DNA of 9,429 bases from JAXDLH01 sp034666705 (GTDB taxonomy: Bacteria > Chloroflexota > UBA6077 > SHYK01): positions 1 through 9,429 of the forward strand of contig JAXDLH010000025.1 in assembly GCA_034666705.1 (NCBI GenBank), in the 5' to 3' direction. Each line of letters starts with the position of its first letter. The stretch's first letter is position 1. The notes beneath the pieces were generated by a model. It was given only the letters and a program-made list of their open reading frames with translations. It did not search any database and had not been told where the DNA came from. Shown here in pieces: positions 1 through 6,455 of this stretch. Position numbers and translations under genes: made by a program.

Positions 1-403
1 CAAAGGTCGCCACGAATGCCAACGTGTGGGTGCCGTTCGTCAGCTTGTTCGTGTCAAAGATCAGGGTGAAGCCGGTGCGCGCACTCGACGCCACCGTGGA
101 TGAGCACGAGCTGGGCACGGTGCGCACCGTATCCATGCTGACGTAGGCGAGCAATGAGCCAGAGGAGTCCTGGCCGTCATACACTGCCACCTGGCTGGCA
201 GGCTGGCTGGTCGTGCAATTGACCGCCAGGCCGTGGAACGTCGCGGCGCCGCTCACCGACGCAGAGCCTAGGGAGTCAACCGTGAGCAGGGTCGAATCGG
301 CCGCGAACGCAGCACCTGTCGGTGGGATGAGCAGAAGCGCGAGTAGTACGCCACCGATGCCGGTGCGGATACGCGGGGATAAGGACCTGAGCGAGATATG
401 CAA
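1..403 (-). CDS. Secreted Cys-containing beta-domain protein, N-terminal part (runs off window)
   Basis: This minus-strand frame is open from the TTG at 403 to the left edge and gives 134 residues; the C terminus lies outside the window. The TTG is chosen because a near-perfect Shine-Dalgarno (AAAGGAGG, 417-410) sits 6 nt before it. An in-frame ATG at 442 would add 13 polar residues but has only a G-run almost touching it. The N terminus is a classic Sec signal peptide: Arg at 6, 11 and 13, a hydrophobic core at about 16-27, and probable cleavage after AAFA (about residue 34). The mature part is Ser/Thr-rich with Cys63 and Cys100, a likely disulfide. It ends visibly in FDTNKLTNGTHTLAFVATF, the type of strand-turn-strand end seen in bacterial Ig-like domains. 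It is therefore exported, surface-bound or released, with probable beta-sandwich architecture. I cannot name the family. The downstream gene order is unknown. Confidence 0.72.
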   Translation of the reverse strand, partial: MHISLRSLSPRIRTGIGGVLLALLLIPPTGAAFAADSTLLTVDSLGSASVSGAATFHGLAVNCTTSQPASQVAVYDGQDSSGSLLAYVSMDTVRTVPSSCSSTVASSARTGFTLIFDTNKLTNGTHTLAFVATF

Positions 404-409
404 TGGGGG

Positions 410-417
410 CCTCCTTT
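410..417 (-). promoter_or_regulatory. Ribosome binding site deciding a TTG start
   Basis: The minus strand reads AAAGGAGG here, six bases before the TTG at 403-401. It is the strongest Shine-Dalgarno in this part of the window. It favours the TTG, which begins directly at a good signal peptide, over the upstream in-frame ATG at 442. Confidence 0.65.
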
Positions 418-536
418 CCTGTTGGTCCGCACTGGCTGACATACCCCCCTACCAGTAGCGGGCGTAACACTGGGCTCACCAGCGTTACATACGTTAACAG
501 TGTCGGCCGATCTCCGGATTCCCAGTACTCGCGCAT

Positions 537-573
537 TGTGAGAGTTGTGACAGTTCTGTGACACAATGTCACG
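537..573. promoter_or_regulatory. Cluster of TGTGA(CA) direct repeats plus an inverted copy, possible operator
   Basis: On the plus strand TGTGA begins at 537, 546 and 557. The last two are extended to identical TGTGACA (546-552 and 557-563), 11 bp apart. An inverted copy follows (TGTCAC, 567-572) and makes a 6-bp dyad with a 3-nt centre (558-572). The block starts 4 bp after the stop of the 297-residue secreted protein gene and lies about 135-170 bp upstream of the next minus-strand gene. Helical spacing suggests a protein-binding site. As RNA the dyad could fold, but no T-run follows on either strand, so a classical terminator is unlikely. It resembles a CRP-type half-site, but the palindrome spacing is 7 rather than 6. 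The regulator is unknown. Confidence 0.3.
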
Positions 574-576
574 GCA

Positions 577-1470
577 TTAGTGCGGGGACCACGTCACCTG
601 CACGTTGGCGATTATGGCTGTGACGCCGGACCCGGAGGAGATCAGGCTGGTCGCAGTGAAGCGCTCGCACGTGCCCGAGACGACCCGACCGACCACCGCA
701 TTGCTGGCATACGGGGTGGCGCCCCCTCGGGGTTGAAACTCCACGGTGATCTGCACCGCCGTCGCATCCCACGCGGGATTGCTGTTGCAGATCTGGCCAC
801 TGACTGAGACTACACCGGGGCCTCCAACCGCATTGAGGGTCGTGCGCAGGTCTGCCCGCGAGGGGGCGGCGAGCGGCGTGGGAGCGAGGACGAGCGCCGT
901 AGTCCTGGGTGGCGCCGGCAATGGCGCGGATTGCGGGAACGGATGGGGTGCTCGGCCCCGCAAGGGCGGACGCGGCGTCATGCAATCCACCGGGTCGAAG
1001 TAGCAGAGCAGTTCGGTCGCCTGCTGCACGCCGTAGGATTCCCCGTCGACGATCCGCGCGGCGGCCTCGTAGCCATCTTGCCACCCGCGTTGCCAGATGC
1101 GGTCGCAGCCGTCACCCAGCGCCTGGTTGGCCCGGGGATCCTGGGCACCGGGCAGGTGAGCGAACACCAGCAAGCCCGCGGTGTAGGCATCGCCAATGGC
1201 CTGGCGGTAGGCACCGACGCACACACTCGTGACCGTGGCCGGCACGACGTAGACGAGCTCCGGGGGAGCAGCGGGGGTCGGTGTAAACGGATCGGCCGGC
1301 ACCGGCGTGGTGGCCGCGGCAGTCACTGGCGGCAGCGACCCGCCATCAGTCATGCTCATCGGCAACGCGGTCTCATCAGGCTGCTCGCCGCGCGCCACTC
1401 GGTCACTGCTCAGCAGCAGCAGTCCGCTCAGGGCAAATCCGAGCACGAGATTGAAGCCGCTTCGGGGCAC
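577..1470 (-). CDS. Secreted protein of unknown function with Cys-rich helical domain and C-terminal beta domain
   Basis: The product is 297 residues from a GTG at 1470. This start is chosen because GGAGAGG lies 5 nt upstream and the protein then begins with a signal sequence (Arg3, hydrophobic core about 6-22, possible cleavage near 28). The frame stays open to 1671, but that extension is Arg/Ala/Pro-rich, lacks a Shine-Dalgarno and would cross the divergent gene. Residues 31-75 are a Pro/Thr/Ala-rich linker. Residues about 80-165 look helical and contain Cys84, Cys122, Cys156 and Cys163, with a Trp/Gly/Tyr-rich stretch (GWQDGYEAA, 129-137). A second Pro-rich linker follows (166-204). The C-terminal domain (about 208-297) has alternating hydrophobic strands and Cys228/Cys268, and vaguely resembles FxLYD-like beta domains. 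No catalytic motif is recognisable. It is probably exported and disulfide-bonded, with two domains on flexible linkers. It reads the same way as the partial secreted gene downstream, which may be co-transcribed or separately controlled. Confidence 0.72.
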   Translation of the reverse strand: MPRSGFNLVLGFALSGLLLLSSDRVARGEQPDETALPMSMTDGGSLPPVTAAATTPVPADPFTPTPAAPPELVYVVPATVTSVCVGAYRQAIGDAYTAGLLVFAHLPGAQDPRANQALGDGCDRIWQRGWQDGYEAAARIVDGESYGVQQATELLCYFDPVDCMTPRPPLRGRAPHPFPQSAPLPAPPRTTALVLAPTPLAAPSRADLRTTLNAVGGPGVVSVSGQICNSNPAWDATAVQITVEFQPRGGATPYASNAVVGRVVSGTCERFTATSLISSGSGVTAIIANVQVTWSPH

Positions 1471-1475
1471 TGGCG

Positions 1476-1482
1476 CCTCTCC
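1476..1482 (-). promoter_or_regulatory. Ribosome binding site deciding a GTG start
   Basis: The minus strand reads GGAGAGG, five bases before the GTG at 1470-1468. It fixes the start of the 297-residue secreted protein directly in front of its signal sequence. Confidence 0.6.
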
Positions 1483-1500
1483 GCGCAGAGTTGACGCGCC

Positions 1501-1557
1501 ATAGTACCGGACCGGGCGACCGAGACGCGGGGTGTCTCCGCCACATCTCGGTACAAT
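1501..1557. promoter_or_regulatory. Divergent promoter region with nested inverted repeats
   Basis: The genes at 1470 (minus) and 1616 (plus) diverge from this 145-bp gap. A minus-strand -10-like TACTAT (1506-1501) lies about 30 nt before the minus GTG. A plus-strand -10-like TACAAT (1552-1557) lies about 58 nt before the plus GTG. No good -35 box is visible for either, which would fit activator-dependent promoters. Three inverted repeats are nested between the boxes: GTACCG (1504-1509)/CGGTAC (1549-1554), ACCGAGA (1519-1525)/TCTCGGT (1546-1552), and GAGAC (1522-1526)/GTCTC (1534-1538). The inner dyad is centred near 1530, midway between the two -10 boxes. The boxes are seen in the sequence; promoter and operator function is inferred. 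Confidence 0.4.
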
Positions 1558-1604
1558 GGCGACGGGGCGCGGCGGTTCCGGCGATGCGGCTGCGGGATGC
1601 CCGC

Positions 1605-1610
1605 GGGAGG
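1605..1610 (+). promoter_or_regulatory. Ribosome binding site deciding a GTG start
   Basis: GGGAGG sits five bases before the GTG at 1616-1618. The alternative in-frame starts at 1532 (GTG) and 1556 (ATG) have no recognisable Shine-Dalgarno, and they would add a Gly/Arg/Pro-rich leader unlike the family N terminus. Confidence 0.7.
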
Positions 1611-1615
1611 CCAGA

Positions 1616-2992
1616 GTGGCGAGGTCGGCCGACGCAGCCGCCGCGTTTGCCCGATTCGCGGCCGACCTCACCTACGAGGCGCTGCCGGACGATGTGGTTG
1701 CGACGCTCAAGCACCTGCTCCTGGACATGCTCGGCACGACCCTCGCAGCCAGCACGCTCGGCGATGGGATGCCCGAACTGCTTCGCGTCGTGACGCGCGC
1801 CGGCGGCTCGCCTGAGAGCACGGTGATCGGCGTTGGCGCGCAGGTACCAGTCGCCTGGGCGGCCTTCGCGAACGGCGGCCTGGCCCATGCCCTCAATTAC
1901 GACGACACCGCTGAGCCTACTATCCACGTGGGGGCAGCGTGCATCGCGGCTGCGCTCGCGGTAGGCGAGCAGCAGGGCGGGCTGAGCGGCCGGGAGCTGC
2001 TGGCCGCGGTCGCGGCGGGCGCCGAGGTCATGGTGCGTCTGCGACTGGCCATCGCCCCGTTCGAGCAGGACGGGTCAGAAGCGCACCCCCAGCCGACCCA
2101 GATGCTTGGCTACTTCGGGGCAGCACTGAGCGCCGGAAGGGCGATGCGGCTCTCTGCACGCCAACTCCACAGCGCGCTGGGATTGGCCTCGATGCAGGCG
2201 GCCGGCAGCCGCCAGGTCGTCACCGAGGGACGGCCGGCGAAGGCGCTCTACGCGGGATTCTCGGCTCTGGGTGGAACCATGAGCGCCCTCCTCAGCGCGG
2301 AAGGCGTCGCTGCCGATTGCGCGGTGTTCGAGGGGGAGGCGGGGCTGTTCGCGACGTACTACGGCGGACGCTTCGACCCGCAGCCGCTACGGGACGGGCT
2401 GGGGGGCGCGTTTCACCTGGCGAGCATCCGCTTCAAACCGTGGCCAGTGACCGGCCGCGCCCACCCATATATTCGGGCAGCGCTCCGGCTGCGGACGGAA
2501 CACCAGCCAGACCCGGCGGCTATCGAGCGGGTGACCATTCACGGCGGGCCGAGTGTGCGCACCTTCTGCGAGCCGCTCGCAGTCCGCCGCCGGCCGCGAA
2601 GCCCGGTCGAGGCGGAGGACAGTATCCCCTTTGCGGTGGCCAAGTCCCTGGCCAATGGCGCGATTAGGCTGGAGGACCTCCAACCCGATGGCCTCGATCA
2701 ACCCCGCGCGCTGCAAATCGCCGAGCGCATCGGGTACACCGTCGACGCCGCGCTCAGCCCGTCGCTCGAGGTGCTGATGCAGGATGGCGCACGTTACGTC
2801 TGCCCCGCCGAGCCTGGGTCCGAGACGCTGGCCGACGAGGACCTGGTTCAAAAGTTCATCGACTGCGCGAGCCACGCGCGACGACCGGTCGCTGCCGCAG
2901 CGCTTCAGGAGGCGATTGAGGGCGTACGCAACCTGGAAGCGCTTGCCGACTGCACGACGTTGGTCCGCCTGCTCAGCGGCATCGCCCCGTGA
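1616..2992 (+). CDS. MmgE/PrpD family protein (2-methylcitrate dehydratase / aconitate decarboxylase-like)
   Basis: The product is 458 residues from the GTG at 1616, close to the usual family length of about 450. Members act in the cytoplasm on di- and tricarboxylic acids: 2-methylcitrate dehydratase (PrpD), cis-aconitate decarboxylase and related epimerases/isomerases. The N terminus (YEALPDDVVATLKHLLLDMLGT) is the typical all-helical opening. Signature blocks follow in order: HALNYDDT with Asp96/Asp97 and His104; a sG-x-ELL helix; HPQPT with His157; RPAKALYAGFSALGG with Lys209; FKPWPVTGRAH with Lys274 and His283; then DSIPFAVAKSLANG in the lid domain. These match, by motif and approximate position recalled from the family, the active-site Asp, His, His, Lys, Lys and His of aconitate decarboxylase, so the enzyme looks intact. 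The exact substrate cannot be read from sequence; there is no prpB/prpC neighbour, so methylcitrate-cycle use is not supported. It is the first gene of a unit with the adenylate cyclase. Confidence 0.93.
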   Translation: MARSADAAAAFARFAADLTYEALPDDVVATLKHLLLDMLGTTLAASTLGDGMPELLRVVTRAGGSPESTVIGVGAQVPVAWAAFANGGLAHALNYDDTAEPTIHVGAACIAAALAVGEQQGGLSGRELLAAVAAGAEVMVRLRLAIAPFEQDGSEAHPQPTQMLGYFGAALSAGRAMRLSARQLHSALGLASMQAAGSRQVVTEGRPAKALYAGFSALGGTMSALLSAEGVAADCAVFEGEAGLFATYYGGRFDPQPLRDGLGGAFHLASIRFKPWPVTGRAHPYIRAALRLRTEHQPDPAAIERVTIHGGPSVRTFCEPLAVRRRPRSPVEAEDSIPFAVAKSLANGAIRLEDLQPDGLDQPRALQIAERIGYTVDAALSPSLEVLMQDGARYVCPAEPGSETLADEDLVQKFIDCASHARRPVAAAALQEAIEGVRNLEALADCTTLVRLLSGIAP

Positions 2993-3009
2993 CGGTATGG
3001 GGCGAGTCA

Positions 3010-4947
3010 ATGCGCAAATGGATTCAGCGGAGCTGGCGGCGCGCAGTACCGGGCGCCATCATCGGGCTTGCGACCGCAATCGCCGCCTCGGCCGCGCTGC
3101 TCTTTGCCGCCGCATCGCTCGAGCCGCTCCAGCTCACCATGGCCGACACGGTCTTCATCCGCGATGGCGGGCCGCTCCTGGGGGCGCGGGAGCCCGATCC
3201 GTCCATCGTGCTCGTGCTCTGGGATGACGCCAGCCGACAGGAATACGCGGGCAGCGCCAAGGCGAGCCTGGAGCAAGACCTTGCGCTCTATCAGGTCCTG
3301 CTCGCGGATCGGCCGCTCGTCGTGGCCGACACGGTGGCGGTTTTCTGGGGCACGCCCGGCCTGCAGGAACTCGTCGAAGGCATGGTGGCGACCGGTGCCG
3401 GCCACACGCTGCTGCGGGACCTCGTCGCGGAGCCGGAACCCTGGTACACGGCCCGCGCGGAGTTTTACGTGCCGCACGTGGCGCACAACCTGCTGAACGA
3501 TGCGTCGCTCGACTCCACGCAGTACCTGCGCTATTACCCGCTGATCGGGTACTACGGGATCGCGGGCGAATCCGAGGCGATGGCGCTGCAGGTGGCGCGC
3601 GCCAGGCTCGGGGCGGCCGACGCCCCGTTTGGTCCAGCCTACGTGCAGAGCGGCATCATGGCCCGCTGGTACCTCGAGACGGGCAACGACGTGACCGACC
3701 GCGTGCGGGCGACGGCCGATCACCCGGTGGCGTATGAGATCGCCCCCGGGCGAGGCATCCCCTGGGTGTGGCGGGACAGTCCAACCGACCGCAACGTCGT
3801 CTCGCCGTCAGCCATGTGGATCAACTACGCGGGTCCGCCGGGCCGGTACCGCCGCGTCTCGTATGCGGACGTGTTGAACCATCGCACTCCGCCCGGCCTC
3901 TTCACGGACAAGACGGTCATCGTCGGGGTGGATAATCTGTTCACCTACCCGGTGCCAGGCTCGACGACGGCGCGCGCCACCGAGGCGGAGGTCGTCGCCC
4001 AGGCAGCCCAGACGATCGTCGACGGGCGCTTCATGCAACCGCTGCCCCCGGCTCAGGGCGTGGCGGCCATCGCGGTCCTCAGCCTGGTCTGCGCGCTGTT
4101 GATCGCGCTGCTGCGGCCGTTGCAGAGCGTGCTCGCCATCCTGGGGATGCTCGCGCTGTACGTTGCCTACACCACGGTGCTCTACCGGCTGGGGACATTC
4201 CCCGATCTGGTGGCCGCCCCAATGGCGCTCGTCGGCGCGGCCGCGCTCGCCGGAGGGTATCGGTACGGGCGGGAGGAGATCACCCGCCGCCACATCTACG
4301 ATATGTTCGGCCGCTACGTCGCGCGCGCGGTCGTGGCGGAGCTGGTCGAGCGGCACTCGAGCGACGCGCTATCGATCGGCGGCGTCAGCCGGGACATTTC
4401 GGTCTTGTTCGCCGACATCCGCGGCTTCACCGCCTTCTCCGAGCAGTTCACCGCCGAAGAGGTGGTGGAGCGACTCAACACACTACTGAAGGTGATGGTC
4501 GACTGCGCCTTTCGCTACGAAGGGACCGTCGACAAGTTCATTGGCGATGCCATCATGGTGATCTTCAATGCGCCGCTCACGCAGCCGGACCATGGGCTCC
4601 GTGCGGTCAAGGCGGCGCTCGACATGCAGCGCTCCTCGGCCACGCTCGAGGGCGGGCTGGCATTCGGCGTCGGCATCCACACGGGCAAAGCGGTCGTCGG
4701 GACGGTGGGCACGATCGAGCGCATGGAGTACACCGCGATCGGCAGCACGGTAAACATCGCGTCGCGCCTCTGCGATACGGCCGGCAAGGGCGAGGTCGTG
4801 ATCTCCGAAGAGCTGTACGCGGAGCTCGAGGGGCAGATCGTCGCGCAGCGGCGTTCCCCAATCCACGTGAAAAATGTCGAGCGCGAGCTCGTCACCTACC
4901 TGGTCACTGGGCTCGTCGAAATGGAGACTGACGGCAGTAGGCAGTAG
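3010..4947 (+). CDS. CHASE2-domain membrane-bound class III adenylate cyclase
   Basis: The product is 645 residues from the ATG at 3010 (GGGG about 7 nt upstream). An in-frame GTG at 2989 overlaps the previous stop and would add 7 residues; coupled initiation there is possible. Membrane segment 1 is at about 14-35. An extracytoplasmic CHASE2 sensor (about 36-345) follows, with the family's DPSIVLVLWDDAS opening and the late DKTVIVGV plus pGSTTARA.EAEVVAQA block. Three membrane helices follow (about 350-369, 374-394 and 400-420), then a helical linker with FGRYV (433-437). The cyclase domain (about 460-635) has metal-binding Asp469 (FADIRGF) and Asp513 (KFIGDA), adenine-selecting Lys509 and Thr575 (EYTAIG), and the Asn582/Arg586 pair (VNIASR). 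All catalytic residues are present. The Thr in place of Asp marks the class IIIb style, which in some relatives is bicarbonate-responsive. It should make cAMP from ATP in response to an unknown external signal. The lack of a gap to the MmgE/PrpD gene implies joint expression. Confidence 0.95.
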   Translation: MRKWIQRSWRRAVPGAIIGLATAIAASAALLFAAASLEPLQLTMADTVFIRDGGPLLGAREPDPSIVLVLWDDASRQEYAGSAKASLEQDLALYQVLLADRPLVVADTVAVFWGTPGLQELVEGMVATGAGHTLLRDLVAEPEPWYTARAEFYVPHVAHNLLNDASLDSTQYLRYYPLIGYYGIAGESEAMALQVARARLGAADAPFGPAYVQSGIMARWYLETGNDVTDRVRATADHPVAYEIAPGRGIPWVWRDSPTDRNVVSPSAMWINYAGPPGRYRRVSYADVLNHRTPPGLFTDKTVIVGVDNLFTYPVPGSTTARATEAEVVAQAAQTIVDGRFMQPLPPAQGVAAIAVLSLVCALLIALLRPLQSVLAILGMLALYVAYTTVLYRLGTFPDLVAAPMALVGAAALAGGYRYGREEITRRHIYDMFGRYVARAVVAELVERHSSDALSIGGVSRDISVLFADIRGFTAFSEQFTAEEVVERLNTLLKVMVDCAFRYEGTVDKFIGDAIMVIFNAPLTQPDHGLRAVKAALDMQRSSATLEGGLAFGVGIHTGKAVVGTVGTIERMEYTAIGSTVNIASRLCDTAGKGEVVISEELYAELEGQIVAQRRSPIHVKNVERELVTYLVTGLVEMETDGSRQ

Positions 4948-4980
4948 GGGGGCCGCCTGTCCCTGCGAGCCGGGGCGGGC

Positions 4981-5004
4981 GAGCCGGGCGCTGCTGGCCG
5001 GCTC
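4981..5004. terminator. Possible GC-rich hairpin between convergent genes
   Basis: GAGCCGG (4981-4987) and CCGGCTC (4998-5004) form a perfect 7-bp stem with a 10-nt loop in the 56-bp gap between the cyclase stop and the oxidoreductase stop, touching the latter. No T-run follows on either strand, so it would be a weak or non-canonical bidirectional terminator. Chance is possible in such GC-rich DNA. Confidence 0.3.
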
Positions 5005-5933
5005 TACGCGTGGACGCTGGCGTTGAGCGGCGCCAGGACCGATTCGGCCAGGCGCGCGAGCTGGTCGTGTGCCTCCGCTTCGGGGCAGGCGAGGCGCAGG
5101 ACGAACTTGCTGGCCCCGGCGGCGACGTACTCCCCGACGCGCCGGTTGATATCGTCTGGGCTGCCGAGCGCCGCATATGAATCGACGGGCACGTCCGTGC
5201 GGAGTCGACCGGCGGGGGCGAATGCCCTGGATTGCGCCGCCTCGGCTGAGGCGGCGACGTAGACGCTGAGCATGACGCCGTAGTGGTCATCCTCGATGTG
5301 GCGGGCGTGCACCGGTAGCTCGGCGCGAATCGCGGCGATGCCCTGGGCGACCTCGTCCGGGGTAACCGAGCTCGCCAACCAGCCGTCGCCCAGCCGCGCC
5401 ACCCGCCGCCAGGCCGGCGCGCTGCGACCGCCGATCCAGATTGGGAGCGACGCGGATGGCCGCGGGCGAATTGTGACGTTTGTGAGCGTGTAGAAGCGAC
5501 CCTGGTGGGTGACACCGTCTTCGCTCCAGAGGCGCCGCAGCAAGCCGATTGCCTCGTCAGTGCGGCCGGCACGCTCCACTTTACGCACGCCCGCGGCCTC
5601 GTACTCACGGTCATCCTCGCCCCCAAGGCCCACGGCGGGAAACAACCGGCCTGCGGCGATAAAGTCGATCGTAGCCAGCTCCTTGGCGAGCAGCACCGGG
5701 TTCCGGATCGCGAGCGCAAGGACACTCGTGCCGAGCTTGAGGTGGCGGGTGCGCGCCGCCGCGGCGGCCAGCGCCGTGAGCGGCTCCAGGCTCATCTGCG
5801 GCGAGACCACCCGGTCGCTGAGCCAGAGGGAGTCGAACCCCAGTTCCTCGCACGCGTCGACGAAGCGCAGGAATGCGAGCCCGCCGCCTGCCCAGGCCCA
5901 CTGCCCGGGCGCTAGCCCAACTTTGATGCTCAC
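5004..5933 (-). CDS. Luciferase-like (LLM class) flavin/F420-dependent oxidoreductase
   Basis: The product is 309 residues from the GTG at 5933, chosen because GGGAGG lies 5 nt upstream and the protein then begins MSIKVGLAPGQW, a normal first beta-strand for this TIM-barrel family. The upstream extension to 6050 is Arg-rich and has no Shine-Dalgarno. Family landmarks are GFDSLWLSDR (32-41), LKLGTSVLALAIRNPVLLAKELATID (split over 65-90), AVGLGGEDDREYEAAGV (100-116), RAGRTDEAIGLLRRLW (121-136) and the IWIGGRSAPAWRRVARLGDGW region (165-185). Members are cytoplasmic and use reduced F420 or FMN to reduce or monooxygenate varied substrates. Subfamily and substrate cannot be read here. The length (about 300) and conserved GG-D-E-Y segment favour the actinobacterial/Chloroflexota F420 type, which is inference. 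It stands alone, convergent with the cyclase. Confidence 0.92.
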   Translation of the reverse strand: MSIKVGLAPGQWAWAGGGLAFLRFVDACEELGFDSLWLSDRVVSPQMSLEPLTALAAAAARTRHLKLGTSVLALAIRNPVLLAKELATIDFIAAGRLFPAVGLGGEDDREYEAAGVRKVERAGRTDEAIGLLRRLWSEDGVTHQGRFYTLTNVTIRPRPSASLPIWIGGRSAPAWRRVARLGDGWLASSVTPDEVAQGIAAIRAELPVHARHIEDDHYGVMLSVYVAASAEAAQSRAFAPAGRLRTDVPVDSYAALGSPDDINRRVGEYVAAGASKFVLRLACPEAEAHDQLARLAESVLAPLNASVHA

Positions 5934-5938
5934 GTTGG

Positions 5939-5944
5939 CCTCCC
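5939..5944 (-). promoter_or_regulatory. Ribosome binding site deciding a GTG start
   Basis: The minus strand reads GGGAGG, five bases before the GTG at 5933-5931. It sets the oxidoreductase start rather than the open extension reaching 6050. Confidence 0.65.
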
Positions 5945-6379
5945 TCTGTCGCTCGCGACGGCCCGGCTTATGAAGGATACGAGCGCACCGCAATACGCGG
6001 CAGTGGAGCCGCCAGGCGATGCGGAACTGAAGCTCGTCGACTGTGGACACGCCCCGCGCCCGGGCCTATTGCCGCGCGCTCTAATGGGTATCAGGAAAGC
6101 AGCTTCACAATTGGGCAGGGAAGCAAGGCCCGATTGCCGAGCCTATTGTCCGATGCGAGCGTCATCGCGCAGTCATTGCATGGGCCTCGCCCCGGCTTCT
6201 GTTGAGCGAATTATCTGACTCCCATCAAACCAGAGGAAGCGCTCCTTATCGATTGGCGTGCCAGGGTCCCTGGGGTGCTTTCAGGATGGTGCGAGTTGGC
6301 TTGCAGTCAGGATGGCGCCACCGGCGAGGCGGTCGGCAACAGCAGCACGCGAGAGACGCGGGGCCTGACGTAAAGCCCG

Positions 6380-6437
6380 GTGCCCGTTGGCACGCATGCC
6401 TCACGCCTCCGCTGCGCATAATAGGGTCCAACGGAGG
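6380..6437 (+). promoter_or_regulatory. Leader hairpins and -10-like box upstream of the cupin gene
   Basis: A 5-bp stem with a CGTT loop lies at 6380-6393 (GTGCC/GGCAC). It is followed by a longer-range pairing, CCTCCG (6406-6411) with CGGAGG (6432-6437) across a 20-nt loop. The loop contains CATAAT (6417-6422), a good -10 look-alike without a clear -35. If transcription starts upstream, the second stem would mask the purine-rich CGGAGGAGG. However, that run is about 28 nt from the ATG and is not the obvious Shine-Dalgarno. Promoter and attenuator readings are both tentative. Confidence 0.25.
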
Positions 6438-6455
6438 AGGCGCCAACGGAAGGCG
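6428..6455 (+). repeat. Imperfect tandem duplication (15 + 13 bp) in the cupin leader
   Basis: CCAACGGAGGAGGCG (6428-6442) is immediately followed by CCAACGGAAGGCG (6443-6455). The second copy equals the first minus two bases. It places two Shine-Dalgarno-like purine runs in tandem 14-36 nt before the cupin ATG. An in-frame TTG at 6457 lies just after the second copy and is an alternative start. Confidence 0.5.

Noticed and set aside
268..572. Two overlapping minus-strand frames of 98 codons
   Set aside because: They are other-frame readings over the true secreted gene and its upstream region, with no Shine-Dalgarno and no signal or domain.
557..573. Canonical CRP site
   Set aside because: The half-sites are TGTGA and TCAC, but the spacing is 7 rather than 6 and the overall pattern is mainly direct repeats; kept only as an operator-like cluster.
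1532..1615. N-terminal extension of the MmgE/PrpD gene from GTG 1532 or ATG 1556
   Set aside because: No Shine-Dalgarno, low-complexity Gly/Arg/Pro sequence, and it would cover the -10-like box; GTG 1616 has GGGAGG at ideal spacing.
1471..1671. N-terminal extension of the 297-residue secreted protein up to 1671
   Set aside because: It would overlap the divergent MmgE/PrpD gene, translates as Ala/Arg/Pro-rich sequence and buries the signal peptide; GTG 1470 has GGAGAGG.
1939..2667. Plus-strand frame of 242 codons within the MmgE/PrpD gene
   Set aside because: Gly/Arg-rich shadow of the well-supported MmgE/PrpD reading frame.
4933..4946. Tandem GGCAGTA repeat over the cyclase stop codon
   Set aside because: Two copies of a 7-mer at a gene end; likely slippage, changing only the last few residues of the cyclase.
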